From: Bacteroidota bacterium
Lineage (GTDB): Bacteria; Bacteroidota; Bacteroidia; Chitinophagales; Chitinophagaceae
Assembly: GCA_018267575.1 (NCBI GenBank)
Contig: JAFDYF010000001.1
Location: forward strand, 1-64,000
DNA length: 64,000 bases
Direction: 5' to 3'
Position numbers and translations under genes: made by a program. Under the pieces are notes generated by a model. It saw only the letters and a program-made list of their open reading frames with translations, was not told where the DNA came from and searched no databases. The stretch's first letter is position 1, and the number at the start of each line of letters is the position of its first letter. Shown here piece by piece: positions 25,640-33,731 of this stretch.

Positions 25640-26017
25640 ATGCCTAAAAAAGAAAAACTCAAAACCATCAAACCCTCTGGCAAAAAGGAGGAATCTTTTT
25701 TTGAGCAGGTATATGAAATAGCCAGGCAGATACCCAAAGGCCGTGTTACCTCTTATGGAGCAATAGCTGCATGTTTAGGAACAAAACTCTCTGCACGAAT
25801 GGTGGGTTGGGCTATGAATGGGGCTGGTAAGGCCAAACCAAAAGTCCCCGCTCACCGTGTGGTAAACAAAAATGGCATGCTCACGGGCAGACATCATTTT
25901 TCCCCACCAGAGCTGATGCAACAGCTTTTGGAAAAAGAAGGCATCAAAGTAAAAAACGAAACCGTCGTTGATTTTGAAAAAAAATTTTGGCACCCGATGG
26001 ATGAAGGAATGTGGTAA
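25640..26017 (+). CDS. Alkyltransferase-like (ATL) DNA-repair protein, MGMT family
   Basis: 125 residues with the DNA-binding fold of O6-alkylguanine-DNA alkyltransferase: FEQVYEIARQIPKGRVTSYGAIAACLG (helix and recognition segment), RMVGWAMNG, then VPAHRVVNKNGMLTG. The active-site PCHRV of true methyltransferases reads PAHRV here, so the alkyl-accepting cysteine is replaced by alanine. Such ATL proteins bind O6-alkylguanine lesions, flip the base and hand the site to nucleotide excision repair. The basic N-terminus (MPKKEKLKTIKPSGKKEE) may add DNA contacts. The gene appears to stand alone. Confidence 0.9.
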   Translation: MPKKEKLKTIKPSGKKEESFFEQVYEIARQIPKGRVTSYGAIAACLGTKLSARMVGWAMNGAGKAKPKVPAHRVVNKNGMLTGRHHFSPPELMQQLLEKEGIKVKNETVVDFEKKFWHPMDEGMW

Positions 26018-26021
26018 TGAG

Positions 26022-26208
26022 GATTATAATAGGTTTGAGGTGTAAGGTTTAGGATATCGCTTTTCTTTAATCGGCTGGACGGTTAATTTGAAATTAATAA
26101 ATGATAATTCTGATTGGAAATAAACTCTGCAAAAAAGAGCAACTCTAATAAGCAAGCTTTTTGCCTTGAACCTTCCTCCTTGCGCCCTATCCCCTCTACC
26201 CTTAACCT
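26022..26208. repeat. Degenerate inverted repeat between convergent genes
   Basis: GGTTTGAGGTGTAAGGTTTAGG (26030-26051) faces CCTTGAACCTTCC, CCCTATCCCC and ACCCTTAACCTTC words (26163-26208). The arms are imperfectly complementary and belong to the AAGGTTTAGG family. The spacer lies between the ATL gene and the end of the respiratory block and may act as a weak two-way terminator. Confidence 0.5.
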
Positions 26209-26210
26209 TC

Positions 26211-26774
26211 TCAATAATACTTACTGATCATCAAATAAACCACCACACCGGTAACGGCTACATAGAACCAGATTGGCCAAGTGATTCTTGCCAATTTTTT
26301 ATGTTTATCGAATTTTTCCTGAAACGCTTTTTGAAGGGTAAACAATACCAAGGGTACAATCACCCCCGACAAGATGATATGGGAACTGAGAATAAAATAG
26401 TAAACATATCTCAAAGAACCTGCTTGCCATTTTTCATCATCACTTAATATACCATCGTGGTTAAGGTCACCAAATTTTACTGATGGGTTGGAAGCATGAT
26501 AAATAACATAGGAAACCAAAAAAACCGTGCTCAACAAAACAGCAAGCAGATTGGCGGTTTTATGCGCTTTGATCTGTCCATTTTTTATAAAAAACAAACT
26601 GGCTAATAATAATATTGCAGTAGTTGAATTCAAAAGAGCATGGAATAAAGGCAATGCCTTTGTACTAAATCCGAAATTGATTTTTGCCTGTGGCACCAAT
26701 ATCAAAAAAGCAACGGCTGCTGGTATGGCAATAGATATAATAATAATCGGTAGGGTGAGATTTTTTTCTTTCAT
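26211..26774 (-). CDS. DUF420 membrane protein with an EF-hand-like loop
   Basis: 187 residues, five predicted membrane helices, DUF420 family (CtaM-like). The related Bacillus/Staphylococcus protein is needed for heme A oxidase maturation. Helix features: HALLNSTTAILLL, a histidine in AHKTAN, VIYHASN, YYFILSSHIILS. Between helices 3 and 4 a hydrophilic insert DLNHDGILSDDE reproduces the 12-residue calcium-binding EF-hand pattern (D1, N3, D5, G6, I/L8, E12). Last gene of the respiratory block, which fits an oxidase assembly role. Calcium binding is inferred from the pattern alone. Confidence 0.85.
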   Translation of the reverse strand: MKEKNLTLPIIIISIAIPAAVAFLILVPQAKINFGFSTKALPLFHALLNSTTAILLLASLFFIKNGQIKAHKTANLLAVLLSTVFLVSYVIYHASNPSVKFGDLNHDGILSDDEKWQAGSLRYVYYFILSSHIILSGVIVPLVLFTLQKAFQEKFDKHKKLARITWPIWFYVAVTGVVVYLMISKYY

Positions 26775-26783
26775 GTGGTTATG

Positions 26784-26935
26784 GGTCTGACGGTCTCCGT
26801 CTGACCCCGTATTTACATTTAGCTATATTATTTTTGTTCAGGATTTAAGATCGATTATCCAATGTTCTTGATTTATTATACCAAGCCTTTATAAACTTTT
26901 CTTTGTAGAACAATGTCAGACGGGACCGTCAGACC
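26784..26935. repeat. Pair of inverted 21-23 nt GTCTGAC repeats
   Basis: Copy 1 (26784-26806) is GGTCTGACGG-TCT-CCGTCTGACC, itself nearly palindromic. Copy 2 (26915-26935) is an almost exact reverse complement (GTCAGACGGGACCGTCAGACC). They bracket the spacer between the sco and DUF420 genes, and copy 2 contains the sco stop codon. It looks like a REP-type element. Confidence 0.6.
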
Positions 26936-27729
26936 TTGCTGGTCCTGCTAAAATAAATCACCGCGGCCGTAATGCCCAACAACACGATTATAAAGAATGG
27001 TAACAAGGGTTTCAGACCGCTCAATTCAGATTTGCTATTATGGTCCTTTTCCAGCATAATAAACACAATGTCGTTGGCCAGCTTGGAAAGGGCAGTACTG
27101 TCCAGCCCATCATAATAGCCTCGCACCACATGCTCCTTGTCCAATAGCACAATTTTTTGGGTATGAATAAAATTGCTATCTGCCCCTTCGCCATCAGCAA
27201 TCCCCATTTTCAATTCCTTGAGAGCAAAATCGTAAATTTTTTCTTTGGGACCGGTGAGCATCCACCAAAGATCGGGGTTCACACCAAATTTATCCGCATA
27301 GGCTTTTAATACAGTAGCCGAATCTCTTTTGGGGTCAACCGTAAAAGAAAGAATTTGGATAAAACTGGGATCCATGCTTTTGTTGAGGTCCTTATTCTTT
27401 AATGCATCCTGTAGCTGTTTCAGGTTATGCGTAAGCGTTGGGCAAATATTGGGGCAATGGGTAAAGAAAAAATCAGCGATGATCAGTTTCCCTTTTAATG
27501 AATCCAGCGAAACCGTTTGCCCCAATTGGTTGGTCAGAGTAATATTGGCCACTTTGTGCCAGATGGTATCATCGATTTTTTTCCCATCTTTCATTTTAAC
27601 CGCAATGGAATCATAATACAACCGGTGGGGCATAGCAATAGCCCCATCGCTTGCCCTTTTCACAATCAGGTAGCTGATCACTGGGATCAGCACTGCCAAA
27701 GAAACTGCTAATAATGCTTTCTTGCTCAC
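26929..27729 (-). CDS. sco: SCO1/SenC family copper chaperone
   Basis: Thioredoxin-fold protein that delivers copper to the CuA site of cytochrome oxidase subunit II. 266 residues: an N-terminal membrane anchor (ALLAVSLAVLIPVISYLIV), then the periplasmic domain with the copper-binding CPNIC (CxxxC, about residues 93-97) and the third ligand His in NFIHTQKIVLL (about 188-190). Other family motifs are ADFFFTHC and FTVDPKRD. An extra C-terminal membrane helix (LLPFFIIVLLGITAAVIYF) is present, so both ends are anchored. The stop codon lies inside a short inverted repeat. It sits with the oxidase genes it serves. Confidence 0.93.
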   Translation of the reverse strand: MSKKALLAVSLAVLIPVISYLIVKRASDGAIAMPHRLYYDSIAVKMKDGKKIDDTIWHKVANITLTNQLGQTVSLDSLKGKLIIADFFFTHCPNICPTLTHNLKQLQDALKNKDLNKSMDPSFIQILSFTVDPKRDSATVLKAYADKFGVNPDLWWMLTGPKEKIYDFALKELKMGIADGEGADSNFIHTQKIVLLDKEHVVRGYYDGLDSTALSKLANDIVFIMLEKDHNSKSELSGLKPLLPFFIIVLLGITAAVIYFSRTSKV

Positions 27730-27809
27730 GGGTCCTCTTTTAAATTAAAAACCATCCGCTAGAGGGGATGGCTATAAAAAAATTTATTTCAAAAAACTTT
27801 CTGCTACCA

Positions 27810-28214
27810 TCACTCCACTCCGGGCTTTTTCCCTACCGGTGTTTTGCTTTGTTCCACATGGTGAGAATCATAACGATTGCGTAATTCCCGATAGGAATTG
27901 CCATCCCAAAGAAAAGCAATCAAGAACCAGATGAAAAGCAACGAAGGGAACACCAAGGTCATGATCAGGCTTTTTGCCTCATGCCGAAGGTGCATGAACT
28001 CCGCAATAATGAAAAAGGCCTTGGCCAGTGTACCAATGATAAAAAGCCCATTCAAAAAATGCTTGGGTAAAAAATGGGTTTCGTAGTAAAGAATGGCCAG
28101 TCCTAGTTCTATCAGGGTAATGATAAGCAATATCCAGAAAGTTCTCCAGATTGCTTTCGTTGAAAAATCTGGCTCTGCATGACCTGAAACGGTATTAACG
28201 GTTGCGTCGCTCAT
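27810..28214 (-). CDS. Cytochrome c oxidase subunit IV family protein
   Basis: 134 residues with three membrane helices (WILLIITLIELGLAILYY, FLNGLFIIGTLAKAFFIIAEF, LVFPSLLFIWFLIAFLW). The segment KAFFIIAEFMHLRHE is typical of prokaryotic COX4-like subunits. The N-terminus is hydrophilic and the C-terminal tail is charged. It is a small accessory subunit of the aa3-type oxidase with no redox centre. It follows the two subunit-III genes in the respiratory block. Confidence 0.88.
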   Translation of the reverse strand: MSDATVNTVSGHAEPDFSTKAIWRTFWILLIITLIELGLAILYYETHFLPKHFLNGLFIIGTLAKAFFIIAEFMHLRHEAKSLIMTLVFPSLLFIWFLIAFLWDGNSYRELRNRYDSHHVEQSKTPVGKKPGVE

Positions 28215-28240
28215 GAATGAAATATTATTATTTTAAAAAA

Positions 28241-28933
28241 TTAAAGTAAATAGAAACAGGTAAATACAAATACCCAAACCAGATCTACAAAGTGCCAATA
28301 TAGACCTGCTTTTTCTATCATCAGATAGTGACCGCGCTTGTCGAAATCGCCCTTCCATGCTTTTATCAGCATAATAATATTGATGATCACACCAGAAAAT
28401 ACGTGGAATCCATGGAACCCAGTGATGGTGAAAAAGAAATTTGAAAAATTGGTTGTTGGCATGGTACCATCCTCATTCAAAAAATGGCTTCCTACCCCTG
28501 TAGGAATCCTTCCCCACCAAGCACCTTCATGATATAGGTTTGTCCATTCCCAAGCCTGACAGCTTAAAAAGGCAAGACCACCGATGATGGTCCAGAACAT
28601 CCATTTTACAACCCCTTTCCGATCGTTTTTATGCCCTGCGGCCACAGCCAGCACCATTGTAACCGAACTCATGATAAGGATAAAGGTCATCAAGCTCACG
28701 AATGCAAGCGGGATATGCATTTCCCCAATAATGGGGAAGGACCTGAAAACCTCGTTGGGGTTTGGCCATGAATTGCTGGAGAACCGGATAGTGCCATAAG
28801 AAATAAGGAAAGCACCGAAAGTGAACGCATCACTCATCAGAAAAAACCACATCATCAGTTTCCCGTACTCAACATTGTATGGGCTTTTTCCACCACTCCA
28901 AATCTTTTGCCCGGCTGGAACTGCTTGTGCCAT
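28241..28933 (-). CDS. ctaE: Cytochrome c oxidase subunit III (first copy)
   Basis: 230 residues, about six or seven membrane helices, heme-copper oxidase subunit III family. Motifs: KLMMWFFLMSDAFTFGAFLISY, LSCQAWEWTNLYHEG, FFTITGFHGFHVFSGVI and YWHFVDLVWVFVFTCFYLL, the usual C-terminus. The subunit binds lipid and stabilises proton uptake by subunit I. A second, more divergent subunit-III gene lies 47 bases upstream in the operon, an arrangement usual in Bacteroidota. Confidence 0.93.
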   Translation of the reverse strand: MAQAVPAGQKIWSGGKSPYNVEYGKLMMWFFLMSDAFTFGAFLISYGTIRFSSNSWPNPNEVFRSFPIIGEMHIPLAFVSLMTFILIMSSVTMVLAVAAGHKNDRKGVVKWMFWTIIGGLAFLSCQAWEWTNLYHEGAWWGRIPTGVGSHFLNEDGTMPTTNFSNFFFTITGFHGFHVFSGVIINIIMLIKAWKGDFDKRGHYLMIEKAGLYWHFVDLVWVFVFTCFYLL

Positions 28934-28980
28934 GTTTCAATTTTAATTGGTTCGCAAATTTATTCAACAAAAAACAAAAA

Positions 28981-29583
28981 TCAATGTATCACTAAAAAGA
29001 AAATGAACAAATAAATCCATAGAAAATCTACAAAATGCCAATAGGTACTTGCAACTTCCACAGGTACTGCATTATAGCTTTTCAACTTTGAGCTAAACGC
29101 TTTAAAAAACATAATGAGTAAGGTAACGATACCTCCCAGGATATGCAGGATATGCAACCCTGCAATCACATAAAGGAATTGCCCCGCTCCTGAACCACTA
29201 AAGGTTACGCCAGATTTCCAAATTTGTTGAAAGCCTAAAAGCTGTAAAGTAATAAACACAAGCCCTAAAACAGCGGTAAGCAAAATCAGGTTACGGTATT
29301 TGACAATCGCCCTTTCCTTAAATGATTTTACCGCTGCCTGCATGCTAAGGCTACTTACTAAAATTATAGCAGTGGAATACCAGAAAACACGGGGAATTTC
29401 AAAATCGGTCCATCCCGGCTGCTGCCGCTTTACGATATAGGCACTGGTAAAACCAGCAAACATCATAATGATGGAGCTAATGCCAATCCACATAGTAAAC
29501 TTATGTGGATGAATTTTTTTCCTTTGTCCCCCATCCCCTAAAGGATTGTCTTTATACGGTTCCACTGCGCTATTTATAACCAT
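28981..29583 (-). CDS. Cytochrome c oxidase subunit III (second copy)
   Basis: 200 residues, about five membrane helices. KFTMWIGISSIIMMFAGFTSAYIVKR replaces the first helices, then GLHILHILGGIVTLLIMFF and STYWHFVDFLWIYLFIFFLVIH at the end, which define the subunit III family. It has a short hydrophilic N-terminus with GDGGQRKKIHPHKF. It is co-transcribed with the first copy and was probably produced by an old duplication, with one copy now specialised. Its exact place in the complex is unknown. Confidence 0.9.
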   Translation of the reverse strand: MVINSAVEPYKDNPLGDGGQRKKIHPHKFTMWIGISSIIMMFAGFTSAYIVKRQQPGWTDFEIPRVFWYSTAIILVSSLSMQAAVKSFKERAIVKYRNLILLTAVLGLVFITLQLLGFQQIWKSGVTFSGSGAGQFLYVIAGLHILHILGGIVTLLIMFFKAFSSKLKSYNAVPVEVASTYWHFVDFLWIYLFIFFLVIH

Positions 29584-29628
29584 TTAAAAAAAATGATTTT
29601 AATTTTCGTTTATAAAACTTTCCCTTCC

Positions 29629-30543
29629 CTAATAAAAAGCGGGTTGGGCTTTATCTATGAGCAAGGCCAGCAACACGATCGGCAAATAAAAATAACTACT
29701 GAACATTACCCTTCTTGCTGCCTGTACTGTCATTTCCCGGTATAGCCTCACACATTGCCAAATCATGTATCCATTTGCAATGAGTATAACCATAAGGCTT
29801 ATCCATCCGCTGACCTCAAAAAAATAGGGCAACAAACCCACGGGCAGCAATAGCAATGAATAGATGATTGCCTGAATGGCTGAATACTTTGTTGGTCCCT
29901 GTACTGATGGCATCAATTTAAAGCCTGCTGCTGTATAATCTTTATGCGCTATCCAAGCAATGGCCCAAAAATGTGGGAACTGCCAAAAGAATTGGATAGC
30001 AAATAAAGCCCAGCCACCCGCACTCACATTGTCATTACCAGCAGCCCACCCAATCAAGCAGGGCATTGCTCCGGGCACACCGCCCACCAGTACGGAAATA
30101 GAGTTCACCGTTTTTAATGGCGTATAGATCAGTGCATATACAAACAGACTGAAAGCGGCCAAAGCTGCTGTCAAAAAATTGAAATGCCAAAGTATCAGTA
30201 CACCACCCACTCCGGTAACTACGGCAAAAATCCATCCTTCGGTGGTACTCATGCGGCCACTGGCAATGGGCCGGTTTGCTGTTCGCTTCATCAAGGCATC
30301 GGTATCTTTTTCAAGAACCTGGTTGATGGCATTGGCGCTTCCGGTTACCAACATCCCCCCAACAAAAAAAAGAACTATAGAAAACCAATTGTACTCGGTT
30401 ACTTTGGGTGCCAGCAAATAACAAATCACTGCTGAAAAAACAACCATAAAACTCAGGCTGAATTTGATCAGTAATTTATAATCCTGCAATTTGCTAACAA
30501 TCCTAAAAGAACTTGACTGCTTCACGGTATCCTGCTGCATCAA
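29629..30543 (-). CDS. ctaB: Protoheme IX farnesyltransferase (heme O synthase)
   Basis: UbiA-superfamily membrane prenyltransferase that adds farnesyl to heme B, giving heme O for the oxidase. 304 residues with eight or nine helices. The substrate motif NAINQVLEKDTDALMKRTANRP (about 93-114) contains the NxxxDxxxD-type diphosphate site, and the second acidic motif is near YTAAGFKLMP. CLIGWAAGND is also conserved. It lies 189 bp downstream of subunit I in the operon. A heme A synthase gene (ctaA) is not in the window. Confidence 0.95.
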   Translation of the reverse strand: MMQQDTVKQSSSFRIVSKLQDYKLLIKFSLSFMVVFSAVICYLLAPKVTEYNWFSIVLFFVGGMLVTGSANAINQVLEKDTDALMKRTANRPIASGRMSTTEGWIFAVVTGVGGVLILWHFNFLTAALAAFSLFVYALIYTPLKTVNSISVLVGGVPGAMPCLIGWAAGNDNVSAGGWALFAIQFFWQFPHFWAIAWIAHKDYTAAGFKLMPSVQGPTKYSAIQAIIYSLLLLPVGLLPYFFEVSGWISLMVILIANGYMIWQCVRLYREMTVQAARRVMFSSYFYLPIVLLALLIDKAQPAFY

Positions 30544-30732
30544 AAAGAATTTGTGTTTTTGGAATCAATATTTGTTCAATATTCAGCGCCCTCTACGGTT
30601 TTATTCCCCGGCATCGCCAAAAAGCAAATCTTCAATGCGTTTGGGATTTTCATCCCTACTTTATCAAAAATGCCCTGAACTGAATCAGGGCATCACACTA
30701 ATTAGTTCGTTTGAAAGCAAAAAATCAATTTA

Positions 30733-32553
30733 TCAATGCTTGCTTTCTTCGCTACCGATGGGTTCTGTTTGGGAAATAAAATCCCTGCCATCCTTGCTAT
30801 AGTCATAAGCCCAGCGATGTACTTCAGGTATTTCACCAGGCCAGTTGCCATGCCCAGGACGAATCGGTGTGGTCCACTCCAATGTGGTTCCGCCCCATGG
30901 GTTTTGTGTGGTCACTTTTCTTCCTTTAAATATGGAATAGAAAAAGTTAAACACAAACATCAACTGCACAGCAAATACCACCATCGCTACCGTAGATATT
31001 ACTCTGTTCAGATCTTCAAACTGATTAAAGGAGGCCCAACCTCTATAATCCATGTAACGGCGGGGCATCCCAGCCAATCCTTCATAGTGCATGGGCCAGA
31101 AAATAAGATAAGCGCCAACCAAGGTTACCCAAAAATGGATATAGCCCATCAGGTTGTTCATATAGCGCCCATACATTTTGGGGAACCAATGGTACACCCC
31201 TGCAAACATTCCGAAGAAGGCAGAAACGCCCATTACAATATGGAAATGCGCAATTACAAAATAAGTATCGTGCAAAGGGATATCCAAGGTAGAATTACCA
31301 AGGAAGATACCCGTTAAACCACCAGAAATGAAAAGACTTACAAAGCCAATCGCAAAAAGCATGGCCGGGGTGAACCTGATATTACCCTTCCACAAAGTGG
31401 TGAGCCAGTTAAATACTTTGATCGCAGATGGAACCGCAATCAACAAAGTGAGCAATACAAATACAGAACCTAGGAATGGGTTGAGCCCAGTCACAAACAT
31501 ATGGTGTGCCCAAACCAAGAAGGCCAATATGGTAATTGCAAACATGGAGCCCACCATGGCCATATAACCAAATATTGGCTTTCGTGCATTCACCGACATT
31601 ACTTCCGAAACCAGACCCATTGCTGGCAATATAATGATATACACTTCCGGGTGACCTAAGAACCAGAACAAGTGCTGGAACAATATAGCAGAGCCGCCTT
31701 CATTCGGCAAAGCTTTATGGGTGGAAGCGATAAAGATATCAGAGAGATAGAAACTGGTACCTGCATGACGATCAAAAAGTAACAAAATCAGGCCCGACAA
31801 CAAAACAGGGAATGATAGAACGCCTAATACAGCAGTAAACAAAAGTGCCCACATGGTCAATGGCATCCTAGTCATGCTCATGCCCTTGGTACGCATGTTC
31901 AAAATAGTAGAGATATAGTTCAACCCTCCAAGCAAAGAAGAGACCACGAAAAGGGCCATACCTGAAATCCAAAGATCCATACCAATCTTAGATCCTTCAT
32001 TGGCATCGCCCAAGGCACTCAATGGTGGGTAAACCGTCCATCCGCCACTGGCCGGCCCTGTTTGTACAAACAGGGAGCTTAGGATAACAATGCTGGCCAA
32101 AAAGAAAAACCAATAAGAAAGCATATTTAGAAAAGGCGAAGCCATATCTCTGGCACCTATCTGTAAGGGGATCAAAAAGTTTGCAAAAGTTCCGCTCAAA
32201 CCGCCCGTCAATACAAAAAACACCAACACCGTGCCGTGCATGGTCACCAGCGCATAATAAAATTGAGGCTGGATTTTACCGCCCTTTGCCCATCTGCCGA
32301 AAATGTCTTCGAGTATGGGAAAGGTCGAATCGGGATATCCTAGTTGTAAACGGAAAATGACTGACATCAGACCACCCAGGATCGCCCAGATCATACCGGT
32401 AATGATAAACTGCTTGCATATCATTTTATGATCCTGGCTAAAAACATATTTTGTAATAAAAGTCTCTTTGTGGTGATGCCCGGCATGGTCGTCATGCAAA
32501 CCATGCATCGCTCCTACTTCTGAATGCCCGTGCAATACTGCTTCGTTGCTCAT
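30733..32553 (-). CDS. ctaD: Cytochrome c oxidase subunit I (aa3/caa3 type)
   Basis: Catalytic subunit of the proton-pumping heme-copper oxidase, 606 residues, 12 or more helices. CuB and cross-linked tyrosine motif in FLGHPEVYIIILPAMG (HPEVY, type A), CuB histidines in VWAHHMFVTG, and the heme ligands in TYFVIAHFHIVMGVSAFFGMF. The low-spin heme His is near YYALVTMHGTVLVFF. The N-terminal extension is histidine-rich (HDDHAGHHHKE). Presence of the HPEVY tyrosine assigns it to the A family. It lies directly downstream of subunit II. Confidence 0.97.
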   Translation of the reverse strand: MSNEAVLHGHSEVGAMHGLHDDHAGHHHKETFITKYVFSQDHKMICKQFIITGMIWAILGGLMSVIFRLQLGYPDSTFPILEDIFGRWAKGGKIQPQFYYALVTMHGTVLVFFVLTGGLSGTFANFLIPLQIGARDMASPFLNMLSYWFFFLASIVILSSLFVQTGPASGGWTVYPPLSALGDANEGSKIGMDLWISGMALFVVSSLLGGLNYISTILNMRTKGMSMTRMPLTMWALLFTAVLGVLSFPVLLSGLILLLFDRHAGTSFYLSDIFIASTHKALPNEGGSAILFQHLFWFLGHPEVYIIILPAMGLVSEVMSVNARKPIFGYMAMVGSMFAITILAFLVWAHHMFVTGLNPFLGSVFVLLTLLIAVPSAIKVFNWLTTLWKGNIRFTPAMLFAIGFVSLFISGGLTGIFLGNSTLDIPLHDTYFVIAHFHIVMGVSAFFGMFAGVYHWFPKMYGRYMNNLMGYIHFWVTLVGAYLIFWPMHYEGLAGMPRRYMDYRGWASFNQFEDLNRVISTVAMVVFAVQLMFVFNFFYSIFKGRKVTTQNPWGGTTLEWTTPIRPGHGNWPGEIPEVHRWAYDYSKDGRDFISQTEPIGSEESKH

Positions 32554-32597
32554 TAGAAAAAAATTTAGTCCTAATTATAATCTCTTGGTCAAATAAT

Positions 32598-33668
32598 TTA
32601 TTTTGATGATGCCAGTGCATCTTTGCTCACAGCCACCGCCGCAACCGCTTTCGACGCATCATCCTTTACAGCGCTTGCCTGCATTTCCTTTTCAGGGAAA
32701 GCCAGTGCATAATTCGTTTTTTGTTTAGCCTTCCATAGGATGAACTCCTCTTCCGTAACGACTTTTAACACCCCTCTCATTGTAAAGTGTCCTTGGCCGC
32801 ACATCTGGTCACAGGCAATTTCATACTCAAAATTCGGGTTGTTGGTCTTCTTTTTCATTTCCTCCGTAGTGTACAGCGGGGTCAGCCACATGGTGGTTGG
32901 GGTGCCTGGCACGGCATCCATCTTCATACGAAAATGGGGAAGACCCACATCGTGTATCACGTCACGGGAATTGATGATGAACTTTACGGGTTTGTTAACC
33001 ACAATATAGGCTTCGCTATTGACAACGATATCATCATGGGTTGCTGGATCGTCCCATACCAGCCCAAGCGAATTGCTCTTGCCGTCGTCAATATCTTTAT
33101 AATACTTTTTCCCAAATACATTGTCCTTCCCCGGATAGCGGAATATCCAGCCAAACTGTTTGCCGGTGATTTCAATCTGCAAGGCATCTTTAGGAGCATC
33201 GCCTGTAATCCTGAACCAGTACATCAATCCAAAGCCCACCAATATAGTTAAGGCAATGGCAGGAATCACGGTCCAAAAAAACTCAAGCCGGTTATCATGT
33301 GGGAAATAAAAAGATTTTCTTTTCTCGGAATACTGGAATTTAAACGCAAACCAAAACAATAATATTTGTGTGGCAACAAATACCACCCCAGTAATGCTGA
33401 TTGTAATGTAAAGCATCCGGTCAATATCCTTCCCATGATTGGAAGCCGCTTCTCCCAATATTTTTCCTCTCAATAACTCATTACACCAATAAACACCAAT
33501 CAAGCCCAACACCAGGAACACCATCATCAAAAAGCCATTTACACGGTTATGCTGTTCAAAGGCCTTCTTTTCTCCCTTGAGCACAGACACATATTCACTG
33601 GCCTTGGCAATTTGAAAGGTAATCAGGAAGCCAAGCAACAAAATCAATAAGACAAAAAAGTTTGACAT
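32598..33668 (-). CDS. ctaC: Cytochrome c oxidase subunit II (CuA)
   Basis: 356 residues. Two or three membrane helices in the first 150 residues, then a cupredoxin domain exposed to the periplasm. CuA ligands: His in HDVGLPHFRMKMDAVPG and the cluster CDQMCGQGHFTM (Cys, Cys, His, Met; about 288-299). The position that is usually Glu reads Gln. No C-terminal cytochrome c domain is present, so electrons must come from a separate cytochrome such as ActE or the mono-heme part of ActA. The C-terminal Ala/Lys-rich tail has no known role. The extra N-terminal helix is common in Bacteroidota. Confidence 0.95.
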   Translation of the reverse strand: MSNFFVLLILLLGFLITFQIAKASEYVSVLKGEKKAFEQHNRVNGFLMMVFLVLGLIGVYWCNELLRGKILGEAASNHGKDIDRMLYITISITGVVFVATQILLFWFAFKFQYSEKRKSFYFPHDNRLEFFWTVIPAIALTILVGFGLMYWFRITGDAPKDALQIEITGKQFGWIFRYPGKDNVFGKKYYKDIDDGKSNSLGLVWDDPATHDDIVVNSEAYIVVNKPVKFIINSRDVIHDVGLPHFRMKMDAVPGTPTTMWLTPLYTTEEMKKKTNNPNFEYEIACDQMCGQGHFTMRGVLKVVTEEEFILWKAKQKTNYALAFPEKEMQASAVKDDASKAVAAVAVSKDALASSK

Positions 33669-33731
33669 GATACTTTAAAAAATTTTAACCTCGTTTGTAA
33701 TATTCAGTTCCACTTTATGCCGATGCCTTAC

